Notes under the pieces: generated by a model
Told to the model about the DNA's origin: nothing
What the model saw: the letters and a program-made list of their open reading frames with translations, nothing else
Databases searched by the model: none
Shown: one piece after another, positions 32,191-38,571 of the stretch
Layout of the letters: every line of letters begins with the position of its first letter
How positions within the stretch are numbered: the stretch's first letter is position 1
Assembly (NCBI GenBank): GCA_015661155.1
Contig: JACVQK010000001.1
Span: forward strand, 88,261-127,497
Reading direction: 5' to 3'
Source of the DNA: Dehalococcoidia bacterium
Lineage (GTDB): Bacteria; Chloroflexota; Dehalococcoidia; Lucifugimonadales; UBA2985
Length of the DNA: 39,237 nucleotides
Program-made: the position numbers and the translations under genes

Positions 32191-32252
32191 ATGCTGACTT
32201 TGTTGAATCCAGTCCCCATGTGTGGCCTTCAGTATCGGAGGAAAAGGCTCCC

Positions 32253-32281
32253 TTGTCCACACCTGTGCTCCGTGCTATCAT
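32253..32281 (+). promoter_or_regulatory. Promoter for recA
   Basis: TTGTCC at 32253-32258, a 17-bp spacer and TATCAT at 32276-32281. Copy A11 of the repeat follows directly, so the recA leader would be about 175 nt and contain the repeat. I saw no clear LexA box. Confidence 0.5.
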
Positions 32282-32291
32282 GCTGCCAAGT

Positions 32292-32436
32292 TGGGCTGAT
32301 GAAAAAGGGGGAGTGCAAGGGGGCGCAGCCCCTTTGCCGGGGGTTTGGGGGTGTCCCCCAGATTCAAATTCTCCCCCCTTCCTGGCCAGGAAGGGGGCTA
32401 GGGGGATGGTCGAAGGAGTTTTTCAGCACCCTGCTA
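32292..32436 (-). repeat. Family A repeat, copy A11, in the recA leader
   Basis: Nearly complete: CTGATGAAAAAGGGGGAGTG, hairpin GGGGGCGCAGCCCC, TTTGGGGGTGTCCCCCAGA, the palindrome CCCCCTTCCTGG plus complement, GGGGGATGGTCGAAGGAG, and terminus TTTTTCAGCACCCTGCTA. Confidence 0.86.
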
Positions 32437-32464
32437 AATCGGGAGGGTTTCACGGAGGTTCGCC

Positions 32465-33484
32465 ATGACCACGGAGAAGGAGAAAGCCCTGGAGCTGGCC
32501 CTCGCGCAGATAGAGCGGCAGGTCGGCAAGGGGAGCATCATGAGGCTTGGGGAGGCCACCCAGAGGCTGGCGGTGGAGGTGATCTCCACGGGTTCCCTCT
32601 CCCTGGACATGGCCCTGGGGGTTGGGGGAGTGCCTCGGGGAAGGGTCACGGAGATATTTGGAGCCGAGTCCGCGGGCAAGTCGACCCTGGCCCACCACAT
32701 CATCGCCGAAGCCCAGAGGGCGGGAGGGACGGCGGTCTACATCGACGCCGAGAATGCCCTTGACCCTTCCTACGCTGCCAACCTGGGGGTCAACATGGAG
32801 GCCCTCTACGTCTCTCAGCCGGACACCGCCGAGCAGGCCCTGGAGATAACCGAGTACCTGGTCAGGAGCGGGGGCGTGGATGTGGTGGTCATAGACAGCG
32901 TGGCTGCCCTGGTGCCCAAGGCTGAGCTTGAGGGGGATATGGGGGACAGCCACATGGGGTTGCAGGCCCGATTGATGTCCCAGGCCCTGCGGAAGCTGGC
33001 GTCGGCTATCAACCGCTCCGGTACCGCGGTGATCTTCATAAACCAGCTTCGAGAGAAGATAGGGGTGGTCTTTGGCAACCCGGAGGTCACCCCTGGCGGG
33101 CGTGCCCTGAAGTTCTACAGCTCGGTGCGCATCGACCTGCGTCGGGTGGACTCCATCAAGCACGGCACCGAGGTCGTGGGCACACGAATCAGAGCCAGGG
33201 TGGTGAAGAACAAGGTGGCTCCTCCCTTCCGCACTGCCGAGTTCGATATCATGTTCAACCGGGGCATCAGCAAGGAGGGTGACATTCTGGACCTGGGTGC
33301 CGCCTGCGGCATCGTCAAGAAGTCGGGCGCTTTCTACTCCTACGGCGAGGTCCGCCTGGGCCAGGGGCGAGAGGCGGCCAAGGAGTACCTCGATCTTCAT
33401 CGAGACATGGCCGGAGAGATAGAGGGCAAGATACGGGGATCCCCAATGCCTCCGAAGTCTGTTGCCGTCGAAGAGCCAGACTAG
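32465..33484 (+). CDS. recA: Recombinase RecA
   Basis: 339 aa, slightly shorter at the C-terminus than E. coli RecA, with a weakly acidic tail (VAVEEPD). It binds ssDNA and ATP to drive strand exchange and SOS signalling. Signature parts: KGSIMRLGE, the Walker A loop GAESAGKST at 66-74, [42 protein letters not shown] (Walker B), [32 protein letters not shown] (loop L2 region), and [16 protein letters not shown]. Numbering aligns with E. coli, and the P-loop carries A67, A70 and S73 where E. coli has Pro, Ser and Thr. ATG 32465 follows CGGAGG. recX follows downstream. Confidence 0.96.
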   Translation: MTTEKEKALELALAQIERQVGKGSIMRLGEATQRLAVEVISTGSLSLDMALGVGGVPRGRVTEIFGAESAGKSTLAHHIIAEAQRAGGTAVYIDAENALDPSYAANLGVNMEALYVSQPDTAEQALEITEYLVRSGGVDVVVIDSVAALVPKAELEGDMGDSHMGLQARLMSQALRKLASAINRSGTAVIFINQLREKIGVVFGNPEVTPGGRALKFYSSVRIDLRRVDSIKHGTEVVGTRIRARVVKNKVAPPFRTAEFDIMFNRGISKEGDILDLGAACGIVKKSGAFYSYGEVRLGQGREAAKEYLDLHRDMAGEIEGKIRGSPMPPKSVAVEEPD

Positions 33485-33497
33485 AGCAGCGTCAGGC

Positions 33498-33625
33498 TAT
33501 TAGGGTATCATTCGGGGGTGCAGGGGGCGAAGCCCCCGCCGGGGGTCTGGGGGTGTCCCCCAGATACTCTATATCCCCCCTCTCCTGCAGGAGAGGGGGA
33601 CAGGGGGTGAGGTATACGCCCAGGG
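33498..33625 (-). repeat. Family A repeat, copy A12 (variant like A2), between recA and recX
   Basis: ATTAGGGTATCATTCGGGGG, hairpin GGGGGCGAAGCCCCC, CTGGGGGTGTCCCCCAG, ATACTCTATAT, CCCCCCTCTCCTGCAGGAGA plus GGGGG, then GGTGAGGTATACGCCC. The recX ribosome-binding site (CAGGGAG) is at its right edge. Confidence 0.83.
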
Positions 33626-33631
33626 AGCTTC

Positions 33632-34105
33632 ATGGATGAAGAGAAGACCCTGGAGAAGGCGACCTCCCTTGCCCTGCGCTACATCTCCTACCGGCCCCGC
33701 AGCGAGGCCGAGGTGAGGAGCCGCCTCCGGCCCAAGCACCCCGGGCAGATAGTGGAGGCTGTGGTGCAGCGGCTCAAGGAGCAGGGCCTTCTGGACGACA
33801 GGGCCTTCGCCCACGCCTGGAGCCAGAGCAGGGCGAACTCCAGGCCCCGCAGCGCTGCGCTGGTACGAAGGGAGCTGCTGCAAAAGGGTGTGGCCCATGA
33901 GACGGCCCAGGCGGCGGCATCGACCCTGGACGACGAGGAGAGCGCCTACAGCGCTGGCCAGCGGGCGGCGAGAACCCTGGCGGGGGCTGACTACACCACC
34001 TTCCGACGCCGTGTGTGGGGCTATTTGCACCGCCGCGGCTTCAGCCAGGCCGTGGTGCGCCGCACTGTGCGCCGCCTGTGGGAGGAGCGGGGGATGGGAG
34101 GTTGA
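33632..34105 (+). CDS. recX: Regulatory protein RecX
   Basis: 157 aa, the normal size. RecX binds the RecA filament and limits its activity. Three-helix tandem repeats are visible: ALRYISYRPRSEAEVRSRL near the N-terminus (usual L.yLs.r.rSe.El..kL), VVQRLKEQGLLDDRAFAHAWSQSRA, SAALVRRELLQKGV, and the last repeat FRRRVWGYLHRRGFSQAVVRRTVRRL. It follows recA with only repeat A12 between, as expected for a recA-recX unit. Identity is firm. Confidence 0.93.
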   Translation: MDEEKTLEKATSLALRYISYRPRSEAEVRSRLRPKHPGQIVEAVVQRLKEQGLLDDRAFAHAWSQSRANSRPRSAALVRRELLQKGVAHETAQAAASTLDDEESAYSAGQRAARTLAGADYTTFRRRVWGYLHRRGFSQAVVRRTVRRLWEERGMGG

Positions 34106-34264
34106 TGGCGTGGGCGTGAAAGGGTAGGCGTGTTATGATGGGGTTCGAGTCCACAGAGGCCCACCAGGGGAATTCGAACTTGTGTTAGCCGATCAGGGCT
34201 TAGCTGTGCGATCTCATGTTGGAGCCCACTTAGATCTTCATTTGAGTCAGGAGGAATTTCACCG
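34106..34264. other. recX-DUF5677 intergenic region, no gene recognised
   Basis: Contains GGGTTCGAGTCCACAG (T-arm-like) followed by AGGCCCACCA near 34141-34167, but no full tRNA fold precedes it. An inverted AATTCGAAC lies just after. Could be a tRNA-derived remnant at the edge of the transferred gene. Confidence 0.3.
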
Positions 34265-35056
34265 TTGACCGCGCAACGGGGAGACGGAGGCCGGCAGCCC
34301 TACTACCCTCTGCTGGTCCAGTTGAACTATGACCTTCTGCGTGAAGTGAAGGCCGCGCTACTGCAAGCCCACATCGACCAGAATAATAACTACGCCTCGC
34401 TTGTTTCCTTCTTCGCTGGCAAGGCGTGCAAAAACCATGAGGCCATAGTCATTCTAGCGGAGCGGGGCTATGGTCAGGACGCGGGTATCCTGCTCAGGAG
34501 TTTGGTAAATCTGGTCATCAATGCTTATTGGCTTGCCAAAGACCCGGTGACCCGTTTAGAGCGGTACATGGATTATGACTGGATACTCCGATCGCAGTCT
34601 GCGGGTGTCGGCCGGAGTGCGGATGCACTGGCCCGATTGACCCCTGAGATACGTGCTTCGATGGCTGCCCTTGATGCGGAGATTGAAAAGAAGGCGCGAG
34701 AAGCGAAACAGAAACACCGATACGACCGTCGGGGCTGGTCAGGGAAAAACATCCGAGATATGGCCAAGGAAGTGGGGTTCCAAAACTATTACGACTACGC
34801 CTACCGGCTATTGTCGAATCTTGAACACTCCAACAGCCGTAGCACGACGGCGTACCTTGAGGAGGCCGCCGGTGCCAACCGATTGAACGTTGGGCCGGGA
34901 CCTAAATATGTTCGCGTCGTTCTCGCAACTGCTTACGGCCTACTCATTGACTTATTCGCCCTAGCAGACAAAGTTTTGAGTCTTGGCCTAGCCCAAGCCC
35001 TAGATGATGCGCGTCAAAAAGCCCAGGTCAACAAGACAGCCTTCACTCAGGACTGA
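34265..35056 (+). CDS. DUF5677 family protein
   Basis: 263 aa from TTG 34265, with CAGGAGG about 12 nt upstream. The pattern YASLVSFFAGKACKNHEAIVILAERGYGQDAGILLRSLVNLVINAYWLAKDP is the hallmark of the DUF5677 helical family (RSL.E....a.wl), and YDYAYRLLSNLEHSNSRS with its H fits the C-terminal 'S...H' region. Function is unknown; such proteins often occur in defence or mobile-island settings. The gene is visibly less GC-rich and uses more A/T-ending codons (AATAATAAC, ATTGAAAAG) than its neighbours, suggesting transfer. No repeat of family A or B flanks it. Confidence 0.83.
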   Translation: MTAQRGDGGRQPYYPLLVQLNYDLLREVKAALLQAHIDQNNNYASLVSFFAGKACKNHEAIVILAERGYGQDAGILLRSLVNLVINAYWLAKDPVTRLERYMDYDWILRSQSAGVGRSADALARLTPEIRASMAALDAEIEKKAREAKQKHRYDRRGWSGKNIRDMAKEVGFQNYYDYAYRLLSNLEHSNSRSTTAYLEEAAGANRLNVGPGPKYVRVVLATAYGLLIDLFALADKVLSLGLAQALDDARQKAQVNKTAFTQD

Positions 35057-35188
35057 GAAGTCAGAGGGCAGGGCAGGCCAACAATTGCCTCAGCCTTGTC
35101 ACCAGGTCGGGCCGCAGAAAGCTCGACTGATATCCAGGGAGGCCAATTCTAGGCACGCGATCATGACCCACATAGCATCACGGAGCAG

Positions 35189-35524
35189 GTGCGGATAGCC
35201 ACCTTCGACGGCGAGCCTTTGGCGCGCCTGGGGCAGCAGCGCCTACAGCAAGAGGGCATTCCCTGCGTGGTGAAGAGCCTGGGAGTGGGATATGGCGCAT
35301 GGGGTGGCAGCGCCTTTGTGCCCCACGCTCTCTACGTCCTCGCTCAAGACCGCCGCAGGGCCATCGGCGTGATTCGAGGGACGGATTCGCCGGAGTACCT
35401 CTTGGACTCCGACGCGGTCGTGGAGGACAGGCGGGACAGGGTGGTGGGAAGGCTTCTCGTGGCGGCGGCTGTGGCCATCCTGGGGATGGCCATTCTCGCT
35501 GCTATCTATACGACGCTGAGGTAG
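35189..35524 (+). CDS. DUF2007-like protein with C-terminal membrane helix
   Basis: 111 aa from GTG 35189; GGAGCAG sits directly upstream. RIATFDGEPLARLGQQRLQQEGIPCVVKSLGVGYGAWGGSAFVPHALYVLAQDRRRAIGVI (read in parts) follows the DUF2007 'putative signal transducing' layout: a short strand, a helix that picks source residues, then an acidic DSDAVVEDRRD linker and a single helix VVGRLLVAAAVAILGMAILAAIYTTL. It lies between DUF5677 and the convergent tenA gene. Function is unknown; assignment to DUF2007 is tentative. Confidence 0.72.
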   Translation: MRIATFDGEPLARLGQQRLQQEGIPCVVKSLGVGYGAWGGSAFVPHALYVLAQDRRRAIGVIRGTDSPEYLLDSDAVVEDRRDRVVGRLLVAAAVAILGMAILAAIYTTLR

Positions 35525-35543
35525 TCTGATCGGGGGCGGTTTC

Positions 35544-36212
35544 TTACAGCGGCCAGCCCTGGAGGTGGTAGGCCATCTCCCAGAAGAGGAACTCGTAACG
35601 GGTGGCCGTCAGGAAATGCTCCTCAAGGCCCTTCATCTCTCTATCCCCCGCCTCCCGTGTGAGGTCGTCCAGCAACTTCCTAAGCCAGCCCACGAAGGAG
35701 CCGAACTCCTGGGAGGAGTAGAGGTGTATCCATTGGGCGTAGGGATTGCCCTCCGAGGTGTCGCCGGTACGAGAGAGATACAGGCCCGTCTCCCAGTAGC
35801 CCCACTGGCATGGCAAGAGGGTGGCGATGATGTCGGTCACGGTGCCCTGGTAGGCCACCCTCAGCAGGTAGTCGGTGTACGCCATGGTGATGGGCGCCGG
35901 AGGGGTGCTCTCCAGCTCCGCGAGGGAGACTCCGAAACTCTGGCAGAAGGAGCGGTGGAGGGACATCTCCCTCTTCAGGGTCTCCGTCAATAGCTCGGCG
36001 AAACGCTCCATGCCCTCCAGGTCCGGTGCCTTGGCCGCAGCCAGGGCCAGCACCCGGCTGTACTGGATGAGGAAGAGGTAGTCCTGCTTCACATAAAACT
36101 GGAACTTGTCCAGGGGCAGCGTGCCATCGCCTATCCCCGCTACGAAAGGATGATGAAACAGCCTTTCCCACAGGTATGCGTGCCTGTCCCGTAGCCTCTC
36201 CGAGGTGCTCAC
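35544..36212 (-). CDS. tenA: Aminopyrimidine aminohydrolase / thiaminase II TenA
   Basis: 222 aa, standard TenA length. It salvages thiamine pyrimidine by hydrolysing aminomethyl-pyrimidines. Motifs: HPFVAGIGDGTLPLDKFQFYVKQDYLFL with the Y..QD pair, YTDYLLRVAYQGTVTDIIATLLPCQWGYWE with the active-site Cys, YAQWIHLYSSQEFGSFVGWL, and RYEFLFWEMAY with the C-terminal Glu. Its ATG overlaps the ubiE stop (4 nt), so it is the last gene of the ubiA-ubiX-ubiE-tenA operon. The coupling of a thiamine-salvage enzyme to quinone genes is unusual. Confidence 0.91.
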   Translation of the reverse strand: MSTSERLRDRHAYLWERLFHHPFVAGIGDGTLPLDKFQFYVKQDYLFLIQYSRVLALAAAKAPDLEGMERFAELLTETLKREMSLHRSFCQSFGVSLAELESTPPAPITMAYTDYLLRVAYQGTVTDIIATLLPCQWGYWETGLYLSRTGDTSEGNPYAQWIHLYSSQEFGSFVGWLRKLLDDLTREAGDREMKGLEEHFLTATRYEFLFWEMAYHLQGWPL

Positions 36213-36946
36213 GATTGTGCGGCCTCCGCCGGCTTCTCCCCCACGTGCAGGGCCACCATGCCGCTCCCCATTACCTGGTGCTTCACCCGTTGCAGTCCCA
36301 GCCCCTCCATCATCTGCGACAGCTCTTGCGGATTAAGATAGCTATCCACCGATTCCGGCAGGTAAGCGTACCCCTCCCTGTCTCCGGAGAGCAGCGCTCC
36401 CAGCCTGGGTATCACCTTCCGCAGGTAGAGGCGGGAGAGACGGTGGAGAACGCCCCTTCCCTGGAATGGGACTATGTCCAGTATCACCACACGACCCCCT
36501 GGCCTCACGACGCGGGCCATCTCCCCTAGGGCTGCCTCCGCCTCGGAGAAGTTGCGGAGGCCGAACCCGGAGGTGACGCACAGGAACCGGCCGTCGGGGA
36601 AGGGGAGAGCGTGGGCGTCGCCCAGGGCCCAGTGCACCCGTTGGGACAGGCCATGCCTTGCGGCCTTCTGCCGGGCCAGGGATAGCATCTGGGGCGCGAA
36701 GTCCAGTCCTATCACCCGGGTTACTCCGGGCCTGCGGGCCAGCTCCAGGGCAAAGTCCCCTGTTCCCGTGGCCACGTCCAGGGCCTCTCCCTGGCCGTCC
36801 TGGATAGCCAGGTCCGCGGCCCTCCGCCGCCAGGAGTGGTGCCTTCCACCGCTCATCACCGTGTTTAGCAGGTCGTAGCGGCGGGATATGCGGTCGAACA
36901 TGGCCGCCACGTAGCGGGCCTTCTCCTGCCCTCTCAGTCGCGCCAT
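36209..36946 (-). CDS. ubiE: Menaquinone/ubiquinone methyltransferase UbiE (MenG)
   Basis: 245 aa from ATG 36946; the longer open frame to 37201 overlaps ubiX and is not needed. It methylates demethylmenaquinone or its naphthoquinone precursor with SAM. YVAAMFDRISRRYDLLNTVMSGGRHHSWRRRAADLA is the N-terminal UbiE signature, ALDVATGTGDFALELARR the SAM site, VIGLDFAPQML, GDAHALPFPDGRF and VTSGFGLRNFSEAEAALGEMARVVRPGGRVVILDI the rest. It sits 11 nt after ubiX and overlaps tenA. Motifs are complete. Confidence 0.94.
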   Translation of the reverse strand: MARLRGQEKARYVAAMFDRISRRYDLLNTVMSGGRHHSWRRRAADLAIQDGQGEALDVATGTGDFALELARRPGVTRVIGLDFAPQMLSLARQKAARHGLSQRVHWALGDAHALPFPDGRFLCVTSGFGLRNFSEAEAALGEMARVVRPGGRVVILDIVPFQGRGVLHRLSRLYLRKVIPRLGALLSGDREGYAYLPESVDSYLNPQELSQMMEGLGLQRVKHQVMGSGMVALHVGEKPAEAAQS

Positions 36947-36957
36947 GACCTCATCCC

Positions 36958-37542
36958 CTACTCGCCTCTCCGTCGGTAGCGCAGGCGCTCGTCGAAGCCG
37001 GGCAGCCCCAGGGCGCTGATGGCCTTGGCCACTATGTACTCCACCATGTCCTCTACCGACCTGGGATGCAGGTAGAAGGCGGGCTCCGGCGGGAGGATGG
37101 TGACTCCCAGGCGAGCCAGGGCCAGCATGTTCTCCAGGTGTATGGGCGATAGAGGGGTCTCCCGGGGCACCAGAACCAGCCTGCGCCCCTCCTTGAGGCA
37201 CACGTCCGCGGCCCGCTGGAGCAAATTTGAGGACAGCCCGTGGGCGATGGCCGCCACGGTTCCCGTGCTACAGGGAATGACCACCATGCCCGCGGTGGGC
37301 GTGGTGCCGCTGGCGATGGGGGCTTTCAGGTCGCCTGGGGTGTGATAGGTGAAGTGGGGCGACTCCCGCCAGCGGGCCAGCGCCTCGCGGAAGGGCTCCT
37401 CCATCTCCTCCTGCCACACCATCTGGGCCGCCGAGGAGCAGGTGGCGATGACGGGGATGTCCCGCTCCAGGAGCGCCTCGATGGCGCGTCGGGCCAGGAC
37501 GGAGCCGCTGGCCCCGGATATGCCGACCACTACAGGGTTCAT
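36958..37542 (-). CDS. ubiX: Flavin prenyltransferase UbiX
   Basis: 194 aa, normal length. It attaches a dimethylallyl group to FMN, making the prenyl-FMN cofactor of UbiD-type decarboxylases. VVVGISGASGSVLARRAIEALL, the CSSAAQMVW region, GDLKAPIASGTTPTAGMVVIPCSTGTVAAIAHGLSSNLLQRAADVCLKEGRRLVLVPRETPLSPIHLENML are the canonical motifs. No UbiD is in the window. With ubiA and ubiE it fits a late menaquinone route, possibly the futalosine-pathway branch (inference). Confidence 0.93.
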   Translation of the reverse strand: MNPVVVGISGASGSVLARRAIEALLERDIPVIATCSSAAQMVWQEEMEEPFREALARWRESPHFTYHTPGDLKAPIASGTTPTAGMVVIPCSTGTVAAIAHGLSSNLLQRAADVCLKEGRRLVLVPRETPLSPIHLENMLALARLGVTILPPEPAFYLHPRSVEDMVEYIVAKAISALGLPGFDERLRYRRRGE

Positions 37543-37555
37543 CTATCCCTCCTCA

Positions 37556-37583
37556 GTAGGGGCAACTCATGAATTGCCCCTAC
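37556..37583. repeat. Inverted repeat GTAGGGGCAA/TTGCCCCTAC
   Basis: Ten-base perfect arms GTAGGGGCAA (37556-37565) and TTGCCCCTAC (37574-37583) flank TCATGA. It lies between ubiX and ubiA and covers the ubiA stop codon TAG (37582-37580). A similar interspersed hairpin is common in related genomes (from memory). Confidence 0.65.
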
Positions 37584-38464
37584 ACGTAAATGGACGCGAA
37601 GGTGAACACGAATACGATTATCGCGATGTAGCCGTTGACGTTGAAGAAGGCCATGTTGAGCCGCGACAGGTCCGTGGGGGAGACCAGCCGGTGCTCGTAC
37701 ACCAGGAGCGCCGAGGCCAGGGCCCAGCCGATGTAGTAGGGGAAGCCCAGCCCCAGCCAGAGACCCAGGCCCAGGAGAGCCGCCGCGGTGAGGAGGTGCA
37801 TACCCCTGGCCCACACCAGGGCTGCGGCGATGCCGAACCTCTGGGGGATGGAGTGGAGGCCGCGCTCCACGTCGAAGCGGTAGTCCTGGCAGGCGTAGAG
37901 GATGTCGAAGCCGCCTATCCAGGTGGCCACGGCGAAGGCCATGAGCACCGGCTCCCACGCAAGGGAGCCGGTCACCCCGATCCATGCCCCCGCGGGGGCG
38001 ATGCCGTCGGCCCAGCCCAGTATGAAGTGGGAGGCCCATGTGAAACGCTTGGTGTAGGAGTAGCCCACCACCACCACGGCGGCCACGGGGGCCAGGGCGA
38101 GGGCCAGGGCGTTGAGCTGGGCCGCGGCCACGAGGAGCACCGCCAGGGAGACGGCGGCCAGGACAGCCATCTCTCCAAGCTTGAGGCGTCCCGTGGGCAG
38201 GGGCCGCCCCGCGGTGCGGGGGTTCAGGGCGTCCAGTCGACGGTCGATGATGCGGTTGGCGGACATGGCCAGGGTGCGGGCGGAGGCCATGGCGACGGTT
38301 ATCCACAGGAACTGGGGTAGGGTAGGCAGGCCCCTCGCGGCCAGCACCATGCCCAGGTAGGCGAAGGGCAGGGCGAAGATGGTGTGCTCGAACCTTATGG
38401 AGTCCAGGATCAGGCGGAGCTTGGCTGTGGGTGCAATGCCGGTTGATTGTGGTTGCGTTGCCAT
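37580..38464 (-). CDS. ubiA: UbiA-family prenyltransferase (4-hydroxybenzoate or naphthoate prenylation)
   Basis: 294 aa with eight or nine hydrophobic helices. It transfers a polyprenyl chain to an aromatic acid in quinone synthesis. The first Asp-rich motif is ANRIIDRRLDALNPRTAGRPLP (about residues 69-90) and the second is ACQDYRFDVERGLHSIPQRFG (about 191-211). RFEHTIFALPFAYLGMVLA at the start is typical of the UbiA/MqnP type found in the futalosine pathway. It heads the operon with ubiX, ubiE and tenA; the acceptor is inferred from the setting. Confidence 0.91.
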   Translation of the reverse strand: MATQPQSTGIAPTAKLRLILDSIRFEHTIFALPFAYLGMVLAARGLPTLPQFLWITVAMASARTLAMSANRIIDRRLDALNPRTAGRPLPTGRLKLGEMAVLAAVSLAVLLVAAAQLNALALALAPVAAVVVVGYSYTKRFTWASHFILGWADGIAPAGAWIGVTGSLAWEPVLMAFAVATWIGGFDILYACQDYRFDVERGLHSIPQRFGIAAALVWARGMHLLTAAALLGLGLWLGLGFPYYIGWALASALLVYEHRLVSPTDLSRLNMAFFNVNGYIAIIVFVFTFASIYV

Positions 38465-38479
38465 ACTGTTCTCGCTGCT

Positions 38480-38515
38480 TGCATCCGCTCATGGTGAGCC
38501 TGTCGAACCATGAGG
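38480..38515. repeat. Short interspersed repeat (ATGGTGAGCCTGTCGAACCAT)
   Basis: CATGGTGAGCCTGTCGAACC plus ATG forms a small inverted repeat of the widely seen 'GAGCCTGTCGAA' type, located between ubiA and the right-edge gene. A related form occurs at 28920 and inside A3. Confidence 0.45.
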
Positions 38516-38571
38516 CTCGCAATACCTGTGGCGTGGAAGGAACCTAAGTCCTACTCGATTATGGGCAAACC

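Noticed and set aside
1197-33625. CRISPR array
   Set aside because: Repeats are 70-190 bp, dispersed between genes and not regularly spaced with short spacers; no cas genes are seen.
34135-34170. tRNA gene 3' end (GGTTCGAGTCC followed by CCACCA)
   Set aside because: The T-stem has a mismatch and no acceptor 5' strand, D-arm or anticodon arm can be found upstream, so at most a remnant.
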